Shown here one piece after another: positions 49,841 to 58,585 of a DNA stretch of 64,000 bases. Below the pieces are notes generated by a model, which was given only the letters and a program-made list of their open reading frames with translations, was not told where the DNA came from and made no database searches. The stretch comes from Paraburkholderia sp. Lineage in GTDB: Bacteria > Pseudomonadota > Gammaproteobacteria > Burkholderiales > Burkholderiaceae. The DNA lies in assembly GCF_028283785.1 (NCBI RefSeq), contig NZ_JAPWKB010000013.1, positions 186,001 to 250,000 on the forward strand, given 5' to 3'. Within the stretch, counting starts at the first letter, position 1; the number at the start of each line of letters is the position of its first letter. The position numbers were made by a program, and so were the translations under genes.

Positions 49841-50707
49841 CTATTTCACGATCCCGGTCAGCGCACCGGCGTTCTCGGCGAGCCGCGCATTGAGTTCCTT
49901 GCGATACCGGTTCAACTCCTGCGCGGACGCGAACGAGCGCTCGGACAGCACCGACAGATTGTGCAAGATCCGCTCGGCGACCTTCTTTTCCCAACTGTCG
50001 TCGAAGCGGATCTGCTCGTCGAGCCAGTGCTCCAGCCATTCGGGATTCGGCAGACGCGACTGAACGGTGTCGTTCGGAAACTCGGCCCTGGCGACGTGCA
50101 GCGTGGTTGGATGCAGCGGACGCTCGTTGCGCCGCGCCGATGCCATCAGCACGCCAATCTTCGCGAATGCCGCACGCGCGAGATCGCCCGTCTGCGTCAT
50201 CGCTTTTTTCATGTATCGCAAATAAGCGCCGCCATGCCGCGCTTCGTCGCGCGAAATGGTTTCGTAAATATGGCGAATGACCGGCTCGGTATGCCATTCG
50301 GCGGCGCGTCGATACCAGTGATTCAGACGGATTTCACCGGAAAAATGCAGCATTAGCGTTTCGAGCGGCGGCGCGGGATCGAATTCAAATCGAACCGCAT
50401 GTAATTCCGCCTCGGTCGGCACGAGTTCCGGTTTGAAGCGCCGTAAATATTCCATCAACACGAGCGAGTGCTTTTGTTCCTCGAAGAACCACACGCTCAT
50501 GAATGCGGAAAAGTCGCTGTCGTGCTTATTGTCGCGCAGGAACATTTCCGTCGCGGGCAATGCGGACCATTCGGTGATCGCATTCATCTTGATCGTGACG
50601 GCCTGGTTATCCGTCAGTTTCGTGCCGTCGAACAGATGCCACGGAATATCTTTCTCCATATCCCATCGAACGGCTTCCAGCGATTTGTAAAGCTCCGGGT
50701 ACAGCAT
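49841..50707 (-). CDS. Ferritin-like/diiron protein
   Basis: EWSALPATEMFLRDNKHDSDFSAFMSVWFFEEQKHSLVLMEYLRRF; ETISRDEARHGGAYLRYMKKA (ExxH pair). Confidence 0.75.
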   Translation of the reverse strand: MLYPELYKSLEAVRWDMEKDIPWHLFDGTKLTDNQAVTIKMNAITEWSALPATEMFLRDNKHDSDFSAFMSVWFFEEQKHSLVLMEYLRRFKPELVPTEAELHAVRFEFDPAPPLETLMLHFSGEIRLNHWYRRAAEWHTEPVIRHIYETISRDEARHGGAYLRYMKKAMTQTGDLARAAFAKIGVLMASARRNERPLHPTTLHVARAEFPNDTVQSRLPNPEWLEHWLDEQIRFDDSWEKKVAERILHNLSVLSERSFASAQELNRYRKELNARLAENAGALTGIVK

Positions 50708-50970
50708 GCTAGTCGATGTCAAAACGAGGCCAATGCAAGGTGAGAATCTTAAGACACGATTATCGCCGCGCATCGGCAGTAGATTAGCCACCGTGCGTAG
50801 ATGGATTGCTTCCTGAGAGTGCGGAAAGCAGGGGAAACGGCCGTCTGGCGTGGATTTTCATGCGTTGCGGTAAGGCGCGGTAACGCCGGGGCAACGTGCG
50901 GTAAGTTCGAGATGTGGCGAATGGTGACGAATCGCGGCGGCCTCCGCGTCATTCGCGATCCGTTCGCTGA

Positions 50971-51001
50971 AAAAAATAAAGCTCCCCGCAGGGAGCTTTA
51001 T
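50971..51001 (-). terminator. Rho-independent terminator for DUF4148 gene
   Basis: Minus strand ATAAAGCTCCC-TGCG-GGGAGCTTTAT followed by TTTTTT. Confidence 0.9.
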
Positions 51002-51077
51002 CGAAGCGACGATGCCGTTAATCAGACATCCGGCAATAGACTCTAATCGTGCATTCAGACTCATCTCTACGCACGTA

Positions 51078-51395
51078 TTAATGTGCGTTATAGACGGGCG
51101 GGGAATACGAACTAGCGGTGCTGTCGTGACGGAAACCCGATTGCGAATTACCGTTTGTCGACGAGCCGAAGCCGCTTTGTTCGACGGTATTAACCGGAGC
51201 GACACGTGCTTGTGCTGCCTGGACATTTGCCGGGTAATACAGGTCGTTCTGGCTCGGGTTATAACCGGCCTTTTCCAGTTGAACCAGTTGTGCGCGCACT
51301 TCAGCACGGGTAACGGGCTGGTTCGATTGTGCAAACGATGCAACCGGAGCAGCGAGAACAGCAGCAATAGCGACAGCCTTGATAAGCGATTTCAT
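51078..51395 (-). CDS. DUF4148-like secreted protein
   Basis: MKSLIKAVAIAAVLAAPVASFAQSNQPVTRAEVRAQLVQLEKAGYNPSQNDLYYPANVQAAQARV. Confidence 0.85.
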   Translation of the reverse strand: MKSLIKAVAIAAVLAAPVASFAQSNQPVTRAEVRAQLVQLEKAGYNPSQNDLYYPANVQAAQARVAPVNTVEQSGFGSSTNGNSQSGFRHDSTASSYSPPVYNAH

Positions 51396-51632
51396 GATTG
51401 ATACCTCCAGAGAGTGTTTTTTGCGGGTCGCAGTGTTTGTCTGCAACCAGTGATGACAGTCTATGACTATGGGTATCCGCGATAAATACTAAAAAGATGA
51501 AATCACTATTCTCGCCGGAGACACAATGCTCGCGTCATACGCTGGAATTTGCCGGATTTTTGCACCAATTGAGGGAAAGCGCCGCGGCGCACGCCGTTTT
51601 TTCCGACGCACGCCGAGTAGGGCGGTGATCGC

Positions 51633-52811
51633 TTACCAGTTGATCCGGTGCTTCTCGTCGGTGTCCTGATGGCGGCGGTCGTCGTCGACGTGCAGATACA
51701 GGCTGGTCGTCGTCAGCGATGCGTGGCCGAGATTGTCGCGCACGAGCCGCAAATCGACCTGCTGATTCGCCATGTGCGAGCCGGCGCTGTGGCGCATCCA
51801 GTGCGCGGACGCGCGCTCCAGCTGTGCCGCGTGCGTTTCGAATGCTTCGCCGCGCTGACGCAGGCGGTCGGCAGCGCCGCGAAACACGTCCTTGACGATC
51901 TGATGCAGCGCCGCGCGCGTCAGCGGTTTGCGCGATTGACCGATCGGCAAGACGAGCGGCGTGTCTTCCCGTTCCGACGGTAACGCCGCCATCCCGCATG
52001 CGACGCGATACCGGCTCAGTTCCACCATCATCTCCCGCGTCGCGGGCACCAGCCGTTCCTTCTCGCCCTTGCCCAATACTTCGAGCCACCAGCGTTCTTC
52101 GCCGTGCGCATCGCGACGCGCGAAAAACCGTCCCATATGGTTTTCGCTGACTTCGGTGATACGCAGGCCGCCCAGATAGAGCAGCGTGAACAGCCAGCGC
52201 GCGCGCCCGTAGTGCGCACGCTCGCGATCGGTGTGTTGCGGAAGGCCGTCGATATACGCCTTGACCTCGCCCCACAGATCCGGCGGCAGATAGCGCGTGA
52301 CACGCGGTTTGGCCCGGCGCGCGCGTTGCCGCGACAGCGACAGCGGATTTCCCGCCAGATACCCGGCTTCGACCAGCCACGCGAACATCACGTTGAGAAT
52401 CACCATCGCCTGACGTTGACTGGTCGCGGCGAGCGGCCCGTAAAACGGCCGCCAGCGCGGATCGTTGCGTGGATGCTTGCGTCCGCTGCCGGCCACCCAC
52501 GTGGCGCGCGGCTGCGGATCGCCGAGGAAATGCTGATAGACGAGCAGGTCTTCGTGCGTCAGCGACGACAGCGGTTTGCCCAGTTGCACGACCGACCACA
52601 GCAACAGGCGCTCGGCCTCCTTGCGGTAATTCTCGAACGTGGTGCGGGTATCGACGAAACGGGCGAGCCATGCGCGCAGCGCGTCGAGGTCGTTATTCGC
52701 GGCGATCTGCGCGACGCCGCTGCGCGCGCGATTCGTGCCGCTGCTGCCGTCGAGGCCGGTCGGCACGGCGAGGGCATCGAGCGGTTTCAGGGACACGACG
52801 GGTGCATTCAT
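51633..52811 (-). CDS. Tyrosine recombinase/site-specific integrase
   Basis: LGGLRITEVSE, LGKGEKERLVPAT, HWMRHSAGSHMAN, LGHASLTTTSLYLH: R-K-HxxR-H-Y catalytic pattern. Confidence 0.92.
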   Translation of the reverse strand: MNAPVVSLKPLDALAVPTGLDGSSGTNRARSGVAQIAANNDLDALRAWLARFVDTRTTFENYRKEAERLLLWSVVQLGKPLSSLTHEDLLVYQHFLGDPQPRATWVAGSGRKHPRNDPRWRPFYGPLAATSQRQAMVILNVMFAWLVEAGYLAGNPLSLSRQRARRAKPRVTRYLPPDLWGEVKAYIDGLPQHTDRERAHYGRARWLFTLLYLGGLRITEVSENHMGRFFARRDAHGEERWWLEVLGKGEKERLVPATREMMVELSRYRVACGMAALPSEREDTPLVLPIGQSRKPLTRAALHQIVKDVFRGAADRLRQRGEAFETHAAQLERASAHWMRHSAGSHMANQQVDLRLVRDNLGHASLTTTSLYLHVDDDRRHQDTDEKHRINW

Positions 52812-52880
52812 GGCGGCGAAGGGCGTTGGATGAAGGTGAGCGAGTGCGGGCTAAAACCCGGCACTACGGGTCAACATGAA

Positions 52881-52946
52881 CATTATAAACGTAATGTCTA
52901 AACAATAACGAAATAACGTAGAAAATTATCGTTTTACATTATAATA
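52881..52946. promoter_or_regulatory. AT-rich divergent control region with inverted and direct repeats
   Basis: CATTA-taaacg-TAATG (52881-52896), tandem ATAACGaa/ATAACGta, ATTATAAT palindrome near 52938. Confidence 0.55.
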
Positions 52947-52973
52947 TTTTCATAAATTTTATCCTTCTCCATC

Positions 52974-54068
52974 ATGTCCGACGCCATTTCCGACGAAGTC
53001 CAGCTTGCCGCCGATCTCGATCGCCTGAAAACGGCCTTTCCGAAAACGCGCGACCTGTACCGCGAAGCCTGCGCGCTGCTGTTCTTTCGCTACGGCATCA
53101 CGCCAACCGCGAACCGGCTTTATCAACTGGTGAAGCGCGGCAGCATGAGCACGCCGGTCGCGGTGCTGGGCGAGTTCTGGACGGAATTGCGCGAGAAAAG
53201 CCGCGTGCGGATCGAGCATCCCGATCTGCCGGAGGAATTGCAGTCGGCAGCCGGCGATCTGGTCGCCACGTTGTGGCGTCGCTCGTCGGAGGCGGCTGAC
53301 GCAGCGCTCGGCGCGTTGCGCGTCGAAGTCGATGCGGAGAAGTTGACGGCGGAGAAGTCGGTGCTGGCGGCGCGTGCCGAGCTGGAGCGCACCGAAGCCG
53401 CGCTCGAACAACGCACGGCGGCGCTACTGACCGCGCAGGTGCATATTCAGGCGCTGGAAAAAGAGCAGTCCGCAAGCGATGCAACACGCCGGTCGCTGGA
53501 GTCGGAAAACGCGCGTCTTCGCGACGAAATCGAAGCGCGCGATCAGGCGCTGACGCGCGCGCAAGCCGAGTTTTCGCGCGATTTGCAGGCGTTGCGCGCT
53601 GACGCGGAGCAGTCGGCGGAGCGGCTGCGGGCGTCGGAAAAGCGTGCGTTGCTGGAGATCGACCGAGAGCGCAGCACGGCATCGCGGCTGCAAAAAGAAC
53701 TCGACGCGGCCACGCGTCGTGCGGAAGAGCGCGACGTGCAGCAGCGCGCAAGCTTCGATGCGTTGCAGGCGCAGCTTGGCGATGCGCGTCATCAGGCGGG
53801 CGTGTTGCAGGGCAGGCTGGATGCGGCGCAGGCGACGAACGCGCGTCATGCCGAGGACATCGAATCGCTGAGGGCGAGTCTCGCCGTGCAGTCGTTGCAG
53901 GCGGCGCAAGCAGCGCAAGTGGCTCAAGCAGCGCAAGCCGTTCAACCGGCTCAGATCGCGCCGCAGCCAGTGGCGCGCGTGTCCGCGCCGCGCCCGGTCG
54001 TCGCGAAGAAGCCGGTGTCGCCCACGTCAGCGAAAAAACGCATTCGCGGCAAAAACACATCGAAGTAA
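52974..54068 (+). CDS. KfrA-like DNA-binding coiled-coil protein
   Basis: N-terminal LFFRYGITPTANRLYQLVKRGSMSTPVAVLGEFWTELREKSRVRIEHPDLPEELQSAAGDLVATLW; long Ala/Glu/Gln/Arg coiled coil. Confidence 0.8.
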   Translation: MSDAISDEVQLAADLDRLKTAFPKTRDLYREACALLFFRYGITPTANRLYQLVKRGSMSTPVAVLGEFWTELREKSRVRIEHPDLPEELQSAAGDLVATLWRRSSEAADAALGALRVEVDAEKLTAEKSVLAARAELERTEAALEQRTAALLTAQVHIQALEKEQSASDATRRSLESENARLRDEIEARDQALTRAQAEFSRDLQALRADAEQSAERLRASEKRALLEIDRERSTASRLQKELDAATRRAEERDVQQRASFDALQAQLGDARHQAGVLQGRLDAAQATNARHAEDIESLRASLAVQSLQAAQAAQVAQAAQAVQPAQIAPQPVARVSAPRPVVAKKPVSPTSAKKRIRGKNTSK

Positions 54069-54129
54069 TCGCAGGTCGAGCGGGGTCACGGTGTCCTGAC
54101 ACGCGGCGCCGCTAACCGCGAACCCACGC

Positions 54130-56130
54130 TCAAGTCGCGCTCAATTTCCGCCACAGCGTGGTCTTGCTGATACCGAGCGCCTTGCAGGCCGCATCGCGAT
54201 CGCCGTCGCAAGCGGCGAGCGCTGCGCGAATTTCATCGGCCTCGACGTGCCGGCTGCGCTGGCGCAAGGTCAGCGGCGCATTCTTTCCAGGTAAGCCGAT
54301 ACCCGATCCGGGATCCGGCGCAAACAGTTCCGGCGCAATCACCCGCAAGGTCTCCACGGACAGCGCCAGCGACGCGCCTTCATCACCTGCGTCGCCTTGA
54401 TCGCTTGCGTCGTCTTCGTCCGGATCCGCGAGTTCCACCGCGATCCGCTCGATCACATTCTGCAACTCGCGAACATTGCCCGGCCACGCATACGCATCGA
54501 GCGGCGCGGCAATCGCCGCGAACACGCGCGCGGCGTCGAGGGTATCTCGAATCCGTGTCGTCAGCCGGAGTTCGCGCTTGACGGCCTGCACCATCAATTC
54601 CGCCGCAAGCGGCATCAGATCGCCCGGCCGCTCGCGCAGCGGCGGCAGCGCAATGCTCAAAATGTTCAGCCGATAGTAAAGATCGGGGCGAAACGTTCCG
54701 TGCTGAATGCCGTCGGTGAGCGCGCGATGCGTCGCCGCGATCACGCGGATATCGACGCGCGTGGGTTCCGTCGAACCGAGCCGCACCACCTCGCGTTCCT
54801 GCAACACGCGCAGCAGACGGCTTTGCAGCGGTAGCGGCATCTCGGCGATCTCATCGAGAAACAGCGTGCCGCGATGGGCCGCTTCGATCAGGCCGGTTTT
54901 GCCGCCTTTGCGCGCGCCGGTGAACGCGCCTTCTTCGTAGCCGAACAGTTCGCTTTCGAGCAGCGCTTCGGGAAAAGCGCCGCAATTGATCGCGACGAAC
55001 GGAAATTCGCGGCGCGCGCTGAGTTCGTGGATGCTCTGCGCGACCATTTCCTTGCCCGTGCCGCTTTCGCCGACGACGAGCACGGTCGCGTCGGATTTCG
55101 CGTAGCGCCGCACCAGAGTGCGAACCCGTTCGATCGGCGCGCAGGTGCCGATCAGATCGTCGAGCCGGTAGCGTGCGCTGAATTGCTGCGCGCGCGGTCG
55201 AGAACGCAGCGTGCGATCGAGTCGCTCGACCGCGCGCGATTCCTGGAACGTCAGCACCGTGCCTGCGGCCGTGCCGTTGCCCGCCAGCGGCCCGCGATGA
55301 ATCACGTAGCTGACGCCACGCACCGAGCCGAGCGCGTCGCCGTCGGTGTCGGGCAGCGCGTCGGCGATATCGGGTGCGAGATCGAGCAGCGGCCGGCCGA
55401 CCGCCTGCGCGCCGTCGATCCCAAGCACTGTCGCCAGTCGCTGGTTGATCGCCTCGACGCAGCCTTGCGCGTCGAGCGCGACTACGCCGTCGCGCATGTG
55501 CTGCAACAGCGTATCGAGACGCTGGCGGCGGATCGCTTCGCCGCGCGTCGCCTGCGCGAGTTCGAGCGCGCGATCGAACGCGGCGCGCACCGACGCGCGC
55601 GAATACAGAAACACCGCGCCCAGACCCGCGCGCGCGGCCAGATCGGTGACGAGTCCCGGTCCGACGACCGCGCCGACGCCGCGATCGCGCAGATCCAGCA
55701 CGACGCTCTCCGCGTCTTCCGCCGATTGATACGACGCCAGCACGACGTCGATCCCATATCTGCCGACGAAACGCTGCACTTCGTCGGGCGTTTCGCCGTG
55801 CGTGACCAGCGCGACCGATCCGGTGTCGCGTCGCGCTCGCGCCAGCGCGTGCATGACGTCGAAGCCGGTCGGGTTGATCAGCACGACCGGCACGTTCGCG
55901 CGCGACTTCAGGTAAGCGCCGTTCGATCCGCCCGCGACGATTACGTCCGGCCGTTCCGCGCCCGCGCGACCGAGTTCGTGGATCGCGTCTTCCCAACCAC
56001 GCGACACCACCCGCAGGTCCGCGCGACCCTCGTATTCGTCGGCGATATCGAAAAACAGATCGCGCAAGCGACTAATACCGACCGCCCAGATACGCGGGCG
56101 TGGGCTAGATTGAGAGAGCGGCGTGGCCAT
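54130..56130 (-). CDS. prpR: Propionate catabolism sigma-54-dependent activator
   Basis: PrpR-N-like domain; GESGTGKEMVAQSIHELSARREFPFVAINCGAFPEALLESELFGYEEGAFTGA; Fis-type HTH C-terminus; adjacent prpB. Confidence 0.92.
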   Translation of the reverse strand: MATPLSQSSPRPRIWAVGISRLRDLFFDIADEYEGRADLRVVSRGWEDAIHELGRAGAERPDVIVAGGSNGAYLKSRANVPVVLINPTGFDVMHALARARRDTGSVALVTHGETPDEVQRFVGRYGIDVVLASYQSAEDAESVVLDLRDRGVGAVVGPGLVTDLAARAGLGAVFLYSRASVRAAFDRALELAQATRGEAIRRQRLDTLLQHMRDGVVALDAQGCVEAINQRLATVLGIDGAQAVGRPLLDLAPDIADALPDTDGDALGSVRGVSYVIHRGPLAGNGTAAGTVLTFQESRAVERLDRTLRSRPRAQQFSARYRLDDLIGTCAPIERVRTLVRRYAKSDATVLVVGESGTGKEMVAQSIHELSARREFPFVAINCGAFPEALLESELFGYEEGAFTGARKGGKTGLIEAAHRGTLFLDEIAEMPLPLQSRLLRVLQEREVVRLGSTEPTRVDIRVIAATHRALTDGIQHGTFRPDLYYRLNILSIALPPLRERPGDLMPLAAELMVQAVKRELRLTTRIRDTLDAARVFAAIAAPLDAYAWPGNVRELQNVIERIAVELADPDEDDASDQGDAGDEGASLALSVETLRVIAPELFAPDPGSGIGLPGKNAPLTLRQRSRHVEADEIRAALAACDGDRDAACKALGISKTTLWRKLSAT

Positions 56131-56177
56131 GATGGCATTCCTGCAAGGTCGTTCGATCGTCCGATTATGCGCGCCGG

Positions 56178-56208
56178 CATTTCATTTTAGAAATGATGGA
56201 TTTCATTT
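56178..56208. promoter_or_regulatory. Candidate PrpR upstream activating sequence
   Basis: Overlapping inverted repeats CATTTC-ATTTTA-GAAATG and AAATGA-TGGATT-TCATTT; direct repeat ATTTCATTT spaced 21 bp. Confidence 0.6.
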
Positions 56209-56280
56209 ATGGAATCGGATGGCGTCGCGCCGTGATGCGAACGCTCGCAAAATCAGTCACTTAGACCGCGTGGCTGCAAC

Positions 56281-56295
56281 TGGTCTGGATTCTGC
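56281..56295 (+). promoter_or_regulatory. Candidate sigma-54 -24/-12 promoter of prpB
   Basis: TGGTCTGGATTCTGC: GG-N10-GC spacing, followed by caggaga RBS and ATG at 56326. Confidence 0.5.
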
Positions 56296-56325
56296 TTATT
56301 AGGGCCGTTACTTCAGGAGACAGCT

Positions 56326-57222
56326 TTGAATACAGCATCAAGACAGCCTGCCAGCGCAGGCGCGAAGTTCCGTGCGGCCGTTGCCGAAGAGAAGCCGCTG
56401 CAAGTGGTCGGCGCGATCACCGCGTATGCCGCGAAAATGGCCGAAGCGGTCGGTTTCAAGGCGCTGTATCTGTCGGGCGGCGGGGTCGCGGCGAACTCGC
56501 TCGGCATTCCCGATCTCGGCATCAGCACGATGGATGACGTGCTGATAGACGCGCGCCGCATTACCGATGCGAGCGGCTTGCCGCTGCTGGTCGATATCGA
56601 TACCGGCTGGGGCGGCGCGTTCAATATCGCCCGCACGGTCCGAGCATTTATCAAGGCGGGCGTGGGCGCCGTGCATATCGAGGACCAGGTGGGCCAGAAA
56701 CGGTGCGGGCACCGGCCGGGTAAGGAAGTGGTGCCGAAGGACGAAATGGTCGATCGCGTGAAAGCCGCCGTGGACGCACGCACCGACGACCAGTTCGTGA
56801 TCATGGCGCGCACCGATGCCGCTGCGGCCGAAGGCATCGACGCCGCGATCGAGCGCGCGTGCGCGTATGTCGAAGCGGGCGCGGACATGATTTTTCCGGA
56901 AGCGATGCAATCGCTCGACGACTATCGCCGCTTCAAGGCCGCCGTCAAGGTGCCGATCCTCGCGAATCTCACCGAGTTCGGCTCGACGCCATTTTTCACC
57001 ACCACGGAACTCGCCGACGCGAACGTGGATATCGCGCTGTACTGCTGCGGCGCGTATCGCGCGATGAACGCGGCGGCGCTGAATTTCTACGAAACCGTGC
57101 TGCGCGACGGCACGCAGAAGGCCGCGGTTCCGACCATGCAGAGCCGCGCCGATCTCTACAGATACCTCGGCTATCATGCGTACGAAGACAAGCTCGACGC
57201 CCTGTTCGCCGCGCACAAATAA
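56326..57222 (+). CDS. prpB: 2-methylisocitrate lyase
   Basis: [70 protein letters not shown]. Confidence 0.95.
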   Translation: MNTASRQPASAGAKFRAAVAEEKPLQVVGAITAYAAKMAEAVGFKALYLSGGGVAANSLGIPDLGISTMDDVLIDARRITDASGLPLLVDIDTGWGGAFNIARTVRAFIKAGVGAVHIEDQVGQKRCGHRPGKEVVPKDEMVDRVKAAVDARTDDQFVIMARTDAAAAEGIDAAIERACAYVEAGADMIFPEAMQSLDDYRRFKAAVKVPILANLTEFGSTPFFTTTELADANVDIALYCCGAYRAMNAAALNFYETVLRDGTQKAAVPTMQSRADLYRYLGYHAYEDKLDALFAAHK

Positions 57223-57243
57223 ACGGATCTGGAGGAAGACACA

Positions 57244-58413
57244 ATGAGCGAAGCTGATAACAGCACGCCGGCTGCCGGCGCATTCAAACCGAAGAAATCG
57301 GTGGCGCTGTCCGGCGTGACGGCCGGCAATACCGCACTGTGCACGGTCGGCAAGACCGGTAACGATCTGCACTATCGCGGCTACGACATTCTCGATATCG
57401 CGACCACCTGCGAGTTCGAGGAAATCGCCTATCTGCTGGTCCATGAAAAACTGCCGACCGCAGCGGAACTGAGTGCCTACAAGGCCCGATTGAAAGCGCT
57501 GCGCGGCTTGCCCGCGAACGTGAAAGCCGTGCTCGAATGGATTCCCGCCAGCGCGCATCCGATGGACGTGATGCGCACCGGCGTGTCCGCGCTCGGCACC
57601 GTGTTGCCGGAGAAAGACGATCACAACATCGCCGGCGCGCGTGAAATCGCGGACCGTCTGATGGCGTCGCTCGGGTCGATGCTGCTGTACTGGTATCACT
57701 ATTCGCACAACGGCAAGCGGATCGAAGTCGAAACCGACGACGATTCGATCGGCGGTCACTTCCTGCATCTGCTGCACGGCGTCGAGCCGTCGAAGTCGTG
57801 GGTCAAGGCGATGCACACGTCGCTGAACCTGTACGCGGAGCACGAATTCAACGCGTCGACGTTCACCGGCCGCGTGATCGCGGGAACGGGCTCGGATATC
57901 TATTCCGCCATCACCGGCGCGATCGGCGCGTTGCGCGGCCCGAAGCACGGCGGCGCGAACGAAGCCGCGTTCGACATCCAGACGCGTTATCAGACGCCGG
58001 ATCAGGCGGAAGCGGATATCCGCAAACGCGTCGAAAACAAGGAAGTGGTGATCGGCTTCGGGCATCCGGTCTATACGATCTCGGACCCGCGCAACAAGGT
58101 CATCAAGGACGTCGCGAAGACGTTGTCGAAAGAGCAGTCGAACCTGAAGCTGTACAACATCGCCGAGCGGCTCGAATCGGTGATGTGGGACGTCAAGAAG
58201 ATGTTCCCGAATCTCGACTGGTTCAGCGCGGTGTCGTATCACATGATGGGCGTGCCGACCGCGATGTTCACGCCGCTGTTCGTGATTTCGCGCACTGCCG
58301 GATGGAGCGCGCACATCATCGAGCAACGGATCGACAACAAGATCATCCGGCCGAGCGCGAACTACACCGGTCCGGACGACCTGCCGTTCGTGCCGCTGTC
58401 AAAGCGAACCTGA
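57244..58413 (+). CDS. prpC: 2-methylcitrate synthase
   Basis: [69 protein letters not shown]. Confidence 0.95.
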   Translation: MSEADNSTPAAGAFKPKKSVALSGVTAGNTALCTVGKTGNDLHYRGYDILDIATTCEFEEIAYLLVHEKLPTAAELSAYKARLKALRGLPANVKAVLEWIPASAHPMDVMRTGVSALGTVLPEKDDHNIAGAREIADRLMASLGSMLLYWYHYSHNGKRIEVETDDDSIGGHFLHLLHGVEPSKSWVKAMHTSLNLYAEHEFNASTFTGRVIAGTGSDIYSAITGAIGALRGPKHGGANEAAFDIQTRYQTPDQAEADIRKRVENKEVVIGFGHPVYTISDPRNKVIKDVAKTLSKEQSNLKLYNIAERLESVMWDVKKMFPNLDWFSAVSYHMMGVPTAMFTPLFVISRTAGWSAHIIEQRIDNKIIRPSANYTGPDDLPFVPLSKRT

Positions 58414-58585
58414 GCGAAGCTCGAAGCTGAGCCGAACCGAAGCGAATCAAAGCGCACAGAAACCCACATCAGCGCAAAAGTACCCGCGCGCTCGCGATGA
58501 CGACACCACGCTACGACGCGTTTACGCCGTCGCGTCCGCGCGCGCGGCACGATGCAGTTCAGCCTGAAAAAGCGGTCCCCACGCC

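Noticed and set aside
51633-52811. Integrase as evidence of a prophage or genomic island
   Set aside because: No phage genes, tRNA or flanking direct repeats recognised; neighbours look like core metabolic genes.
56338-58326. 662-aa minus-strand ORF opposite prpB/prpC
   Set aside because: Shadow ORF; prpB and prpC are unambiguous on the plus strand.
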